Shown: positions 1 to 13,015 of the stretch, piece after piece
Position numbering within the stretch: the stretch's first letter is position 1
Layout: every line of letters starts with the position of its first letter
Source of the DNA: Philhelius pedissequus
Lineage: Eukaryota; Arthropoda; Insecta; Diptera; Syrphidae
Assembly: GCA_910595825.1 (NCBI GenBank)
Contig: OU343162.1
Coordinates: forward strand, 140,739,634 to 140,803,633
Length of the DNA: 64,000 nucleotides
Reading direction: 5' to 3'
The notes under the pieces: model-generated
Seen by the model: the letters and a program-made list of their open reading frames with translations, nothing else
What the model was told of the DNA's origin: nothing
Database searches by the model: none
Position numbers and translations under genes: made by a program

Positions 1-3000
1 GGCTGGACAAATGCTGTTTTCCACCCACTCGGAAAGAGACCAGTAGAGTAGGACAGATGGAAACGCTTACGCAGTGGTTTTGCCATCGTATCGAAATCGA
101 TTTTATGTTGTCAAAACAAATTTTGCATTTTTAGCGAGATTTCATATATACTTTACACGCCCACTATTTACTTACAAGAAACAATAAAATAAAGCTGAAA
201 TCGATTAGAAATGGTTGATATAGGAATTCGAGACTAGTCGATCTTTCTGAGCTCATCGAGTGCGCTCTGAATATGTTCTGCACCTGAAAAAAAAAACACA
301 AACATAGTTTTTGACAACTCAGATTCTACTCAGAACTAAAAAAGAAAACCGCCTAAGACCTAAAACGTGTCGAGTATAAAAAAAAATATGTAGACGAATT
401 GTCAAAATAGACAAATATTAGTTAATTGGTTGATCGCTCTCATGTGAATAACGAATGATTCTTAAAATCTTGATGAACTAGAATTTGTATTTTTGTAAAC
501 TAAATGGCCGAAATCTGAGACCCAAATTGATTTAATAAAAACTCTCTAAGTACTTACGAGTTGATTCGTTTAATTTAATTCTGAGCCTAACTTTAATGGC
601 TCAATGAATTATTTTCACTCATATATGAGCTAATAATGAAGCTGGCGAATTTTTGTTCATTAAACACAACCATGTTTTGCTGGACATTTGTTCATTTCCA
701 TTTATTGTTCATTGAATGTCAAAGTACTATGGCATTTATTAGTGTCATCTGTCATCCTAGACCAAATATGTCTCACATTTGGATTCTACCAAGAAATTGA
801 TTTAAAGAAATTATTTGGTTGCATCGTCAAAATACAACAGATCATGTTTGGCAAACATTTGATTGGAACACTAAAACCTTAACGAAATAACAAATATTTA
901 TATTGAGCCAATGAATTTTCCGCTGATTCAACGAAAATGAATCAGAAATCTTATTTTATGACAAACATTGTTTTTGTTTGGTTTATGTGGAGGGAAAATT
1001 TGTTCTTTAAGCCTAGTACGCTGCTGATGCGAAACGAAAAATCCACTACAAAAATGACAGAACGAAATCATAAACGAACATTTTCGTTTTGCAGTACGCT
1101 GTTCAATGACGCAATTTAAAAAGTCTCCACTCACTTTTCGCAGACAATATATTACCCAGACCAATTAATTGTGTGCGTAAAATCAGATTTCAGTTTGTAG
1201 TCGTGTTTTTTGTTGTTTCTTTCATCGCAGCTTGTTTATCTTTGATTTTTTTTCTGATTGGGTCTTTTTTTTTTAAACTTTTTCGTTCATTTTTTCGTTA
1301 GCATTTCGCTCTCCTAGTGGAGACCGCCAAAAATTATCGTTTCGCATCAGCAGCTTAGCGTACTAGGATTTAAGTTCAACTTATATATTGGGAAATTATC
1401 CCTGTAAATTTTTCTCCAATTCGAATCTTGGAAACGTGAATGATGATCAAAAGTTTTCGTCGGCATTTATTGAAATCGGGAATAAGCTTTTGCAGTGAAT
1501 TTAGCTGTCATTCAATACGATTTTTTGTTCTAGGGAAACTTATTCCGTAGGACTTCACGACGAGCAGGAAAAAATTCGAGGGAATAAAATATTCCGTGGG
1601 AAACGAAATTCCCTGAGAGATTCCCGATGATAGGTCCCATTGGGTTTGGTATCATATTGTACTCGTACTCGTAACTCAAGGATTCCATAACATTTCTTCG
1701 AAATCTTGGATATTTCATTAATTTCAAAGATGTATTAAAGCTTACAGTATTTAGCTCCTATAAAAATGTATGAACTCAAAACACGTAGAGATATATATAG
1801 TATGATTTTATATGAGGCCATATTTTAAAAGTGGTACGTCGCATCGTAAATACAATTTCATTTCTTGTGTGAATAAAGCAATAAATAAACGACTGAAAGA
1901 TTTAACCTAGTGCTATAGCACCTTCCCTTCACTAGTTGAATTAAAAAATAAAAACAGAACAACATTGTGAAAATGTTTGTGCAGGTACTTGCTTCGTGTG
2001 GATGACATTTTGTGGCAACCATATTTTCCTGTTCTTCTCATTGTTGCGTTCCCATTTCCCATATGTTAAGTGCTTTTCCTTGTGCTTATACATTCATGGA
2101 CCATTGCATTGGCATTGCCCAACAGCGATACCATTTTACTGAACAGCTTGTGGGGTCTAATTTATTGCTTTAAAGGATATTGCTGTTGACGCAAAGGACA
2201 ATGCGATGCTACATACAACTAAATTTATTACATTATAGAGTCAATTGCCTATTAAGATCTATATATCCCTTTCTCAAATCGCCTTAGGGAAGGACTTTAA
2301 GTTAGTTCACCATATTGACTTCAACCAAAATCTTAAACTGTGAACAGAAAATCCTTTTTGACATAAACTATGCAACAAAGCTATAAAGGCATCCAATGTG
2401 TGCTAATGACTGTTACCACAGGAATTTGCCAAACTGTAGAAGTGTAGACCAAAAGTTTTTTGCGGTTTCCCCTTTTTGTATTTATATATATATGAGGAAA
2501 ATACAATCTAGAATACAAAATGAATTCTTCATTTTGTAGTTCTCGTCGTGTCATCCGCAAAAAAACCGCGTAAAAACTTTTTCAACGGTTTGACTTTGTC
2601 ACATTTACGTTTCAGGAAATTCATATATTCGTTGCTTACACATTTTTTTTTATTGCAGGACTTGAATGAATGAAACAGCGTCTGATTCCTTTTGACACCC
2701 TTTTCCACCTGTGCAATACCAAACACAAACATGCTACAGGCATTACCTATAACCCACCTGGCCATTTATTTTTCTAATTCACATTCTTACTTTGTCGTTC
2801 ATTTTTGCTTGCTTTTTATTTGTCGCAACGCAACTAACCCTTGCGGCTCAACATGGTATGGGAAACTTTTGAAATAAATTCTGTCGCGGTGCGCGCGAAG
2901 GTTGTGGGTTTTTGATGAAAGCTAGCGTAGAAAATCTAGGATTTGTAGCACATGTAGTTATGTATATGTATATATGTATTCCTTTAGAATATCAATTTTT

Positions 3001-3775
3001 CTTATCCTGCCACACATGAGGTTTTGATGCAATAAATATTTTTGTCGCGAAGAGTTAACTTTATCTGGAGAGTGCTAGAGTTGCGCCAAGCATGCCGTGC
3101 AAGTACAAAATAAGATGCAGTTTCTTCGGTTCAAGCAAGTTGCAGGATTTCATCTCAACAACGCGGGAAAAGTCGATTTAAGGAAAAATATAAGAAAAAC
3201 AAAAAAAAACAAGAAAACTTCACTGGAAATTCATGAGTTGTAAAATTTTTCTTTGCATTTGAAATGAGCTGGGGTATCGTATAATAGATGAAGGCGAAGG
3301 GTATATATAGGTATAGGCAAACTAGGTGGTTTGTTGTCGAAAGATCGCTTGCACTGATGCGGACTTCTTTCTCAAACAACTTTTGAATAAAACATTAGCG
3401 TCATCGTTGGGATTCCATTTTTGTACCCATATTATACGTTCACCTTTATATTACATCAATTATTGAAATGGAATGATTTTTTATTGATTTGGACTTTTAA
3501 AAATAATTTTGAAATCGAATCGCTCTTCTTTATAGAAATTGCTTTAAAATTTAAAGCAAGATATTTCTACGAAATATCGCGATTTTTCGTTCTTTCAATA
3601 TTTATTGGAAAAAACTGAACTTGTGCAGTCAGCTTTGCAGAAACAAAAATATTCCTTTTTTTTGCGAAATATTTTGTGGTAATGAATTTGCATTTGAACT
3701 CCTAATTATTTCATCAAGAATACCCTGTTTAAAAAGTTAAAAAACGGTTATTAGAAATCGAGGGTATTCTTTTTT
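1..3775. other. Intergenic repeat-bearing DNA, no gene
   Basis: I see no protein-coding gene here. The open frames are short, A/T-rich and lack recognisable domains. About 236-352 resembles the end of the MITE family seen intact at 32953-33443: a 'tctgctctgaac'-like end leading to 'cgcctaa'. A foldback pair lies at 1008-1373 and is listed separately. The rest is unique-looking A/T-rich sequence. Confidence 0.6.
1008..1373. repeat. Foldback repeat pair
   Basis: The segment at 1008-1042 (core 'ctgatgcgaaacga') recurs inverted at 1336-1373 ('tcgtttcgcatcag', then 'gcgtactagg'). The right arm carries about five extra bases between the two matching blocks. About 290 bp separate the arms. The arrangement fits a degenerate MITE or foldback element. 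No coding sequence was seen inside. Confidence 0.5.
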
Positions 3776-5955
3776 AAAAGAGGTTAGGTTAAGTTGAAGT
3801 TTCTGCCAGCGTTGCAGCTGACACACTTATACCAGAGTGGTCCCCAATTGTGATACCACATGAATCCTGATATAACCGTCCCATTATTTGAACCATTTGG
3901 AGCTCCTAAAAAAACGTAAGAGACTGTATATGTCTATTTTGTTTAGATAGATCATCAAAGAAAAAAGTCTCCAAGCTTACGTCTCTGAGATAGAGCAGGG
4001 AATGTGCACAGAAGATGAGGAATATATTCCATACCGGGAAAGGACAACTCCAATCCGGCGAATCTCCGGTCGATAAGTCTTCTTTCAAGTATCAGCAAAG
4101 TATTTGAAAAGGTTATTAAAAGAGCCCTGTTCAAGTGGGCGGAGGTCAAAAATATTTTCCTGGATAATCAGTTCGGTTTTAAGGCGGGACATGACACAAT
4201 TCATGCCGCGTCTAAACTAGTTTCTGATATCCAATGGAACAAAACTAAAAAGCAGTGTACGGGTACCTGTCCGGTTGATTTGGAGAAGGCCTTCGACACC
4301 GTATGGTTAGAAGGTCTCTATCTAAAGCTAACCAGACTAGGTATAAGTAAACCTCTATTGTATATGCTTTATGACATGCTAAATGGTAGAAACTTTGTTG
4401 TCAAGAGTGGCAATGTAACTTCTACCGCAATTTTTAATATTAATAATGGTCTTCAGCAGGGAGCGGTTAACTCGCCGATTCTATTCAGCATTTACACCAG
4501 CGATCTGATAGGTAGTCTAACTCAGGCAATTGCGTACGCCGACGATCTAATTGCGTACAGAACAGCTAATACAGTTGAGGTCATCAAAAGTCTCTTGCAG
4601 AGTGACTTCGACAAGATTCAGCGATATTGTGATGACTGGAAGTTGAAAATCAACTTCCAGAAATCAGAAACTATTTTGTTTAGGACTCCGTTGTCTAGCG
4701 CCTCAAGGGATACGAGAAAGAACTGGCGCAAGCTGGTGATCGTAGGGCCACATGGACATCCACTGGCGAGTAAAAGTGTAGTAAAGTACCTTGGCATCTG
4801 GTTGGATCAGTACCTGTATTTCGACAGACATATAGGACATAGGGGAGCCTTTGCCTTGACAAAACGACTGTTTTATAGCAGCCGTCTAGACAGCACGGTG
4901 AAGGTGATTTGCTACATGGCGCTCATCAGGCCGATGATTGCCTACGGATGCCCGGCGTGGTTCAACGTTGCCCCATCTCAAATGGAAAAGATTCGGGTAT
5001 TTGAGAGGCAATGTCTTAGACGTTGCCTTGGAATACACAGAACACCAGAGTCGGAGTACACAAGATATTATTCCAACTAGGTTCTATACAACGGGGCCAA
5101 CATAAACAGAATAGATAATTTTTTGTTTAAGCTGATTCGGGGTCACGTTGCAAGAGCGATGTCCTCGACTAACAGCTTAATTTTTAGGGCTTATTACCCC
5201 AATAACGAATATTTTGAGAGTGCGCGGTTAAGTGGCTACATCCCTCCCGAGGCATTCCTCTATTTAGACAGTCAGGGGCTGATACAGGATGGAGGGGCGG
5301 TTCTGCTCATCTACCACGTCAGCCGGAAAACTGTGGATAGGCGACTCCTGTACGGTCGAGACGTCATCGCTCAAGGTGGAGAAGAGCGCCTTCGGTTCAG
5401 TAGGACTTGTCCGATCGGGACCGAAGGGATAGGGCGAAACAGGAGAACCACTTCTGGTGGCTCTCTGAACAGCATCGTGATATTTAAAGTCGATTAGGAT
5501 GGTATGTCTTGGCCGACTTACATACGTTTAGCGTAATTAGGTATAGGGAACAGTCGGGGTGGCACCAAAAAAAAAAAATGCTGCTGTGGCTGTTCTAGTT
5601 TTTAAGTAGTTTTAAGTGGTTTTGGGTATTATTAGGTATTTTAAGTAGTTTAAGTTATTTTTAGCTTATCTTTAGGTAGTTTTAAAGTACAAAAAAAATA
5701 CTGATACTGAGTTTTTTCTAAAAAAAAGTTTTCTTGGTTTAAAAAAAAAATAAAATAATTAGATTTACTTAAAATAGTTTTTAGGTCGAAAGACATTAGT
5801 TCTAAGAGTTATTGTTTAGTTTAGAGCGCCCGTTAATGGCCAGTAAATTAGTTGTAAGTTATTGATAATTAGGCTAGTTTTAAACATTTTTGTCTAGCTT
5901 TAAGATAGTTATAAGTTAATATTAAATAAAAATGAATATACAAAAAAAAAATATA
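3776..5955 (+). mobile_element. 5'-truncated non-LTR retrotransposon (LINE)
   Basis: This is a LINE insertion with reverse-transcriptase coding sequence (about 4027-5497) followed by a non-coding 3' region rich in repeated 'tttaagtagtt'-type motifs. It ends near 5922-5955 in 'aataaaaatg' and an A-rich tail, the 3' end expected of target-primed insertion. The left boundary is uncertain. A 'ggttaggtt' motif at about 3782, like the one at 31858, may mark retained 5' sequence. Endonuclease and gag-like ORFs are absent, so the copy is dead on arrival. Confidence 0.75.
4027..5497 (+). pseudogene. LINE reverse transcriptase, partial with one in-frame stop
   Basis: This is the reverse transcriptase of a jockey/LOA-like non-LTR element. 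The frame reads from a 'PGKDNSNPANLRSISLL' segment (typical RT motif 1) through 'LEKAFDTVW' (motif A), 'GLQQGAVNSPILF' (motif B) and 'AIAYADDLIAY' (motif C, the YADD catalytic aspartates). It continues into the thumb and C-terminal region. The frame is unbroken from about 4060 to 5077, has one TAG at 5078-5080, and continues in the same frame to 5497. Apart from that nonsense codon and the 5' truncation it is well preserved, so the insertion is relatively young. The clade assignment is from memory of motif style; membership in the non-LTR class is certain. Confidence 0.85.
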
Positions 5956-6990
5956 TATATTCCATACCTCTTATCGTCCTTGCAGCTTCTACCAATCCTC
6001 GTTGCGTGCTTGCCTATGAGGCAGTGTGCTGTTAAGACAGTTATTACGGAGATGATGTGCAATCTGCTTAAGGATATCAAACACTTGGAGCGCTTCAGAT
6101 CAAGTTTTGACCAGAATTGTTTTGTCGTCAGACAAAAGGTGAGACAAAGTTCCCAAGACTAACTCAGTACATTTTTTTGTTAGAAATCTATTTTTAATAT
6201 TCCCAATATATTTTTTCTGCTATTCTGTATTGAAATAAAATAAAAAATAAAATGCACGACCGGATCGCACTTGTAGAAGCAGCTTAATATATTTTTAAAG
6301 TTGTTTTTACTAAATATAAGAAATGTATTTTTTTTTTAATATTGGGTACGGCAATATAAAACAAAAAAAATTGTTTTCGAAATACATACTAAATTTTCCA
6401 AAAAAAAAAAATATACTTAATTTTTTTTTTATCATAAACACATTTTTCGAAAATATTAGTATGCAGTATTTTTTAGAATTCAAAGGAGCTCGTAAAAATT
6501 TTTATTGAAATCCGTCGAGCCGTTTATGATAAAGTGGAAAATCAAACAAATGTGTTTATGGCAGTTACCGATAATAACATTTTATTTAAACATTTTTTGA
6601 CCAAATTATAAGCCATATCTATGATAGTGCACTGAATCTTTTTTTAATCAAAATCGTTAAGTTAGAATTACGGCCAAATTACGGTCAACGTAATCGGTCA
6701 TTGCGTTGAATCTTTGAGGTCACCACAAAATGTATGTTCACCCTGTCACCACACCGTCAATTGGTTGATCATAGAATTCGTATTAACGCAGGCGTTAAGT
6801 TAAGACATCAAAAACTTTTTTTTGTTAAAAGTCACAGGACTTGACAGAATGAGGACATAATTTGACGTAATTTTTACTTCAGAGTTTCAACGAAGTACAC
6901 GTTGTCCGTGTAATTCTACCTTTAGATATTACTTGGAGATAATTAAAATTTACAATTTTTGGAACACAAATCCACTTGATATCTGTATAG
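5956..6990. other. A/T-rich intergenic DNA with a fragment of interspersed repeat X
   Basis: About 6236-6545 matches one end of the repeat called X here ('gcacgaccggatcgcac', then 'aatccgtcgagccgtt'), minus-like orientation relative to the fullest copy at 13016-13830. The remainder holds no recognisable gene, only poly-A and poly-T runs. Confidence 0.5.
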
Positions 6991-7049
6991 CCAACGAAAT
7001 CTCTGATATAAAAATCACAGCATTTTATCTTAGCCATAACTTAACGAAT

Positions 7050-8100
7050 GTTGGTTTTCAAGTGCTCAAGAGTTAAAGGTTTATCTGCATAAACACGGTC
7101 TTTCGCGTAGCCCCACAAAAAAATGTCCAGTGGATCTTGGTGGCCAGTTGATATCGCCACGACGAGAAATTACCAGGAAATGTCTCTTGCAATAAAGCCA
7201 TATTCGCTCGAGTTGTGTGGCACCGTCTTGTTGAAACCACATATTCTTCAAGTCGTATTCTTCAATAGCAGGCAAAAAAAGTCGGTTATCATATGACCAT
7301 AACGCTCCAAATTGACGATGACAGTCGTTCCATCGTAGTTTTCGAAGAAGTAATGTCCAATCATACCTCCGGACCAAAGAGTGCCCCAAACAGTGACTTT
7401 TTGTGGATGTAATGGACTCTCTTCATTTACTTGAGGATTCTCAGAACTCCAAATACGATAATTTTGTTTATTAACATACCCAACGAGTGAGAAATGTGCT
7501 TCGTCGCTGAAGAAAATTGTGTTTGAAAAATCGACGTCCACCGCCTGTTGTTCAAGCACCCATTCGACGTTGTGAATGGTCAGCTGGCTTCAGTTGTTGT
7601 GTGAGCTGTACTTTATATGGATAAAGGTGTAGATCCAAATGCAAAATACGCCATAATGTGCCATAATACAGTCCTAATTCCTGAGAACGACGAGGAATCG
7701 ACACATTCGGGTCTTCGGCAACACTTTCACTTACAACAGTGATATTTTCAGTGGTACGAGCGAAACGATCATGCACAATTGCACAGGCCTTACAATATCT
7801 GTAACCAATCCAGTCTCTTCAAATTTCTTCACAATTTTGCCAATTGCTTGCGTAGTTGGACGATTATGTAAACCATAATCTCCTCTTAAAGCACGATATG
7901 TGGCTGTGGCAGAATCACCATTTTTGTAGTAGATTTTAACAATTTTTATGCGTTGTGCGATAGTTAAACGATTCATTTTCGTAAATGTCAGACTTTCAAC
8001 TGAAAAAAAATTGGTTTAACAACTTAGTTTGACAGATGTTGAATTCCAGCCCTATACTTTTGAAACCGCAAAATTGATAACCCTTTACAACAGAAAACAT
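7050..8100 (-). pseudogene. Tc1/mariner-superfamily DDE transposase, frameshifted copy 1
   Basis: Read on the minus strand, the fragments run in order. First is an N-terminal helix-turn-helix ('MNRLTIAQRIKIVKIYY', like DUF4817-type HTH regions of insect transposases). A linker 'RFARTTENI' follows, then 'FFSDEAHFSL' with the first catalytic Asp, and 'MWFQQDGAT' with the second. The pieces sit in at least three frames (7976-7731, 7776-7552, 7559-7248, 7389-7081), so several indels have broken the gene. The region of the third acidic residue is damaged ('PPRSTGHFFVGL' where a 'LTPxDFFLWG'-type motif is expected). The copy cannot encode an active transposase. A related copy lies at 12000-12990. 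Confidence 0.8.
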
Positions 8101-8635
8101 CCCTATTTTGTACATAGATACACACAAGACACAGAAAATCAACAATCGACCAATTTCTTCTGCCATTTTATTTGTATCTGATTATTTTTTCTTCACATTT
8201 TCCTTCTCGACACACATGACATTTCGTGTGTTAAGCAATTTACTCGGACGATTATGTTCAATCAACCCGAGCACGCTCTGAACTTGTTCTGAACGCTTTG
8301 AGTGAACATTTTTTTTTAAACTTTATTTTAGATGAATACTTAAAGCTAACAATATTCAAAATGTATATGCAATGATTAATTAAGTAATAACACTATGTAT
8401 CAAATAAAATAATTAGGAATATCCTGCAAAATTTATGTAAAAAACAAATTGATGGGCATCATTCATAATGTAAGAAAATTTATTAAATTATAATAAAGCA
8501 AGTTAAAAACAAAATGAAAAATTCAAGCAAGAAAACCAAAAACAAAATTCAACCTAGGAAATTAAAGATATTTTTGTTTGATTTGACAATTCAGAGTCTG
8601 CTCTGAACTTAAAAATAAAAACCCCTTATGTGATC
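8100..8635. repeat. Interrupted MITE copy (family of 32953-33443)
   Basis: About 8115-8310 matches the internal part of the MITE intact at 32953-33443 (shared 'attttttcttcacatttt', 'gcaatttactc' and 'gagcacg'). Its right end ('gacaattcagagtctgctct') appears only at about 8580-8630. About 260 bp of unrelated A/T-rich sequence separates the two parts, which suggests a later insertion or rearrangement. Confidence 0.5.
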
Positions 8636-10030
8636 TTAACTATAAAATATCCTAATAGAACCTTCACAACTAACCCATACAAATATTAGGTTATAACATT
8701 TCAAATCAAATACCTACCTATAATAGGGCATTGAATTTAATTAATAAAATGTAATACTAAGACCTTTATGGTTAAATTGAAACATAAAAGAACTAAACAT
8801 TTACGAAGTATTGCAATGATTTTAATCAAGAGGACAATGATAAGAAAATGTAATTCTGTCCCTGATGATTAAAATCACGCACATACATATACTTACCTGT
8901 TGATCAATTCTTGAGCTACTTGCAATACAATTTCTATAGTAAACATTTTGCCAGATAAAATAAATGGTTTTTGTTCAGAGTTTCTATTAACTTTTTTTAA
9001 TAAAAGGTCTTCTAACCAACTAAGAAATTAAATAGACAACATGTAGAATTAAAAAAAAACTTCATTCATTTCAAAATGATAAAGTCGTTAATTTCTTCAA
9101 CAGATTAGCCCGATAAATTTAAAATGACTTGCTCAGTGCTAAAGCTATACTTTTATAATGACGACAAAATCAATACTTTTCCTTGATTCTGTTGCTTTAT
9201 CTTTTTCTAAATATCCTATAACAAATCTCAATTTATTACCTCATCTAATAGCTACAATAGGATCTATTTGCATTCCAATTTCAATCGACATAATACTGTA
9301 ATTGGTATGCCACACTATATACGTCAAAAAGCAAAGGGAATTCCTTAATGAAAAAGCATCTTCCTACATTATATACCTAAGTATAACAAAGAACTAGCGT
9401 ACTTGGTTACGAAATTGCAGAAGAAAACCATCATTTTTTGCTTTTACGATACCTTATAGTCTCATATGTCTCAAAGCCCTCGGCCACTCTATTGTTTTGA
9501 TATGGGTATTTGCTGTGCGAGTGGGGAAAAGAAAGATTGACTGCGCTTTGTACGTTAATTAAGAGCCTGCTGTCCATAAAATCAAGTAATGAGTAATAGA
9601 ACGAACACGTTTTCAGAAATATAGTCCCATCATTCTCCTTCGCTTTTGCAGTTCAGCATGTCTATATCTTTGGATATTCTATATCTTCAATATTGAAGAG
9701 AGAAATAAAAATGGCCTAAGCTACCACATCAGCAACGTCTTTGGTGTTTTTTTTGCGCCATCATTTTACGAGAATATTGAACAGAAAGATAACAGTGTGT
9801 TTCAGGAGTGCCTTAAAAATTACTCGGTTTTTCGGTTTTAGAGCTCGTCTTTAAAACGCCTGGAAAACTACCCCGTTTTAGGGCTGCATTTTATTACAAT
9901 CAGGTAATAACTGACCTTTGTTCACTCGTATAAAAGCATAATTAGTGTTTAGCACGCAGACTTTTAAATAAAAGTTGCGGTGGTAAAATAAGGTATAGGA
10001 CGGCAACTCATGGCTGCATGGGGTATTAAA
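8636..10030. other. Intergenic DNA, nothing recognised
   Basis: No convincing open frame, RNA gene or repeat boundary was found in this A/T-rich stretch. Confidence 0.4.
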
Positions 10031-10034
10031 TGGT

Positions 10035-10610
10035 AGGCAATTCCCAATGCTGGTGTGCCAAAGGGTTCCCTTCTCTCTCCAAAACTATTTATTAATATTT
10101 ATCTATCATCTATCGTCTGAAACTTCTAATCCAGTATATTGTTTTGCTCACGACAGTACCAATGCAAGCGTATGGTAGGCTAAATAAATTTTGATCTTGA
10201 CAGCATTGTCAAATGGAAAATAAAAAATCGCATGGAATTTAATGGTTCAATCACGGAATTTTGTCGCCTGTCGTTAAAGCGGAACCAACCCCGCATGTCG
10301 TTATCCATGGGCGTTTCTTGCAACGAGGAAACCGAATAACTTTCAGCTCTCACTGAACACTTTTTGTGAAATTATCACACATTGACCGTCGGATCGAAAA
10401 TGCTGCTAGGTGTTTGGGTTATCTAAGACAATGCAAGTAATATTTTTCCCTTGTGACTCGGCTGTAATCTATAAAGCCTAAATTATTCCAAAGCTTGAGT
10501 ACAAGTGTCATATCTGGATATGTGCCGCATAACTCACTTGCCTCTCACATGCATTCCGATTTTTTTTTTAAGAAAGGGGCAGTATGATGTTCGCGCTGGT
10601 ACACTTTCCT
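10035..10610 (+). pseudogene. Degenerate LINE reverse-transcriptase C-terminal fragment
   Basis: Translated across several frames, the plus strand gives a 'AGVPKGSLLSPKLFINIY' segment (RT motif B), a degraded motif C region, 'LDSIVKWKIKNRMEFN', then 'CRLSLKRN' and 'LSMGVSCNEETE'. These are characteristic of the region after the catalytic domain in jockey-type LINEs. Stops and frameshifts are frequent, so this is an old fragment. Confidence 0.6.
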
Positions 10611-10734
10611 TAATTGCTTACATCTGTCAAAACTTCCACTAGAAAATTCAAAATTGAACTATAAATTAAAAATAAACATGGGAATTGTTTTTGATACACA
10701 GGTAAATATTTAGAAAATTGCTTAGAATATAATT

Positions 10735-11065
10735 TTTACTTGCGATATAGGTACCATAGGGCAAGTTTTGCATTTTGAAACAAATCGAATTCGAGATTTT
10801 AAATTCATAATCAAACTTTACATTACGATGATAGAGAACACCAAAAAAATGGGTCCTGCATATCGTCTCTGTCTGTCTGTATAACTGTCTACAGTCTAAA
10901 GGGCTGAAGCAATTTTCTTCAAACATAGTATTTAAGCGTTTTAGGTAATCATCGCAAATAGATTTTTGAATCGTTTTTTTAGCCACAAAACTAACGGTAC
11001 CTGCAATAAAATTTTGTCCACCATCTTAATTATCTCGAAAACGGCGCTAACGATTTTGAAAATAA
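10735..11065 (+). repeat. Interspersed repeat X, partial copy
   Basis: It begins at 'acttgcgatataggtacca' and includes 'attacgatgatagagaacac' and a 'gtctgtctgtct' tract. The same order is seen at 13016-13830 and, reversed, at 19046-19916 and 28990-29692. The nature of the family is unknown to me and no coding capacity is seen. Confidence 0.65.
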
Positions 11066-11999
11066 AATACATACTAATTTAATCAAAAGTAAGTTCATTT
11101 TTATACCACCCTGTTTAACTAAAACTAGAGTAAGTAATGTTGTTAAATTTTGAAACCTCGGGTAACCGTTTTGCCATTTCGGCTGCACCCACATATTTTT
11201 AGTTCTTATTTTTGTACCAAGAGGCAATGGTCTCAATAAATACCCGACCCTGATGTGCAAATAAACCGCAGTACATGTAGCATAACAGACCTAAGCAAAA
11301 AGTGTATAAAAAATTCCTCTGCTTCTCTATAGAGTAAGCTACCTACTAGAGTAAGTGCTGTAGAACTGATACAATACAATAGTTCAGAAAGTTCATTTTA
11401 GATGATTTTGTATACGGGTACACAATGGTATCTTCAAGGAAGGGTATTATATAGACCCACATACATAAGTATGTCACTACATTTTTTTTCTTGTTCAGGG
11501 GTGCTGGTAAAGATTTTTAGCATCTTCTATGGAGCACTATAGGGCAAACTTTAAAATCTTTGTTTTACTAGACGAGTGTATGTTTGCAGTCCTGACGCCA
11601 GACAGAGCGATCCATATTTTCGTTTGTCCTAGGGTTAAAATAGATTGTTGGAAAGGTATCGAAAATTAATGAGAAACCGGGTGTTTTGATGTTTTTATTT
11701 GTAAAAAAGGATACCTACTCGTATTTCATTCGTTATTTGCAATAAGGGACTTACAGTTTTAAAACTACTTATTTTTTTTAAGACATAATTTTCTCGGCTT
11801 AATCATTGGAGTAAAGACTAGTTATAACCTCAAAATGAATATTAGGAACCAAAGTTAATGTTAATCCAAAGATTAGTGTACTATACACCATTGGTAGATC
11901 GTGCAATATTGTCAGATCTGTCAGTGGAAAAATGCTTACAATGTCTTATAACCGTATAAGCTTACAATTAATTGTCAGAATCTCTTTCTATTAATAATA

Positions 12000-12990
12000 C
12001 ACATAGCATCGATTCTTTTGAGGTAATTTTCGACAACTTTTTGACACATATTGTGCGGTATCTCAGCCATAACTTGACGAATGTTGATTTTCAAGTGCTC
12101 AAGAGTTAAAGGTTATCTGCATAAACACAGTCTTCGTAGCCCCACAAAAAAAAGGTGTCAAATCGCATGATCTTGCTGGCCAGTTGATATCGCAACGACG
12201 AGAAATTACCAGGAAATTTCTCTTGCAATAAAGCCATATTCGCTCGAGTTGTGTGGCACCGTCTTGTTGAAACCACATATTCTCCAAGTCGTATTCTTCA
12301 ATAGCAGGCAAAAGAAGTCGGTTATCATATGACCATAATGCTCCCAATTGACTTTCGAAGAAGTAAGGTCCAATCATACCTCCGGACCAAAGAGCGCCCC
12401 AAACAGTGACTTTTTGTGGATGTAGTGGACTCTCTTCAATTACTTGAGGATTCTCAGTACCCCAAATACGACAATTTTGCTTATTAACATACCCACCGAG
12501 TGAGAGATTTGCTTCGTCGTTGAAGAAAATTTTGTTCGAAAAATCGCCGTCCACCGCCTGTTGTTCAAGCACCCATTCGACGTATCTACGACGTTGTGAA
12601 TGGTCAGCTGGCTTCAGTTATTTTGTGAGCTGGACTTTATATGGATGTATGTGTAGATCCAAATGCAAAATACGCCATAATGTGCCGTAAGACTGTCCTA
12701 ATTCCTGAGAACGACAAGGACTCGACACATTCGGGTCTTTGGCAAAACTTTCAATTACAACAGCGATATTTTCAGTGGTACGAGCGAAACGATGATGCAC
12801 AGGCCTTACAATATCTGTAACCAATCCATTTTTGTAGTAGGTTTTAACAATTTGTATGCGTTGTGCGATAGTTAAACGACCCATTTTCGTAAATGTCAGA
12901 CTTTCAACTGCAAAAACAAAATTGGTTTAACAACTTAGTTTGACAGATGTCGAATTCCAGCACTGTACTTTTGAAACCGCAAAATGGATA
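12000..12990 (-). pseudogene. Tc1/mariner-superfamily DDE transposase, frameshifted copy 2
   Basis: This is the same family and orientation as the copy at 7050-8100. On the minus strand 12884-12618 encodes a shortened N-terminal HTH and linker, with part of the HTH deleted relative to copy 1. The span 12572-12099 encodes 'FFNDEANLSL' (first Asp region) and 'MWFQQDGAT' (second Asp). About 30 residues before the second Asp are missing relative to copy 1, and the third catalytic Asp region is deleted ('CDLTPFFCGATK'). Sequence left of 12099 still resembles a transposase C-terminus. The copy is inactive. Both copies share flanking non-coding sequence ('gaattccag' and 'cttttgaaaccgcaaaat' on the right). 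Confidence 0.8.
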
Positions 12991-13015
12991 ACCCTTTATA
13001 TATGTACATATTTAT

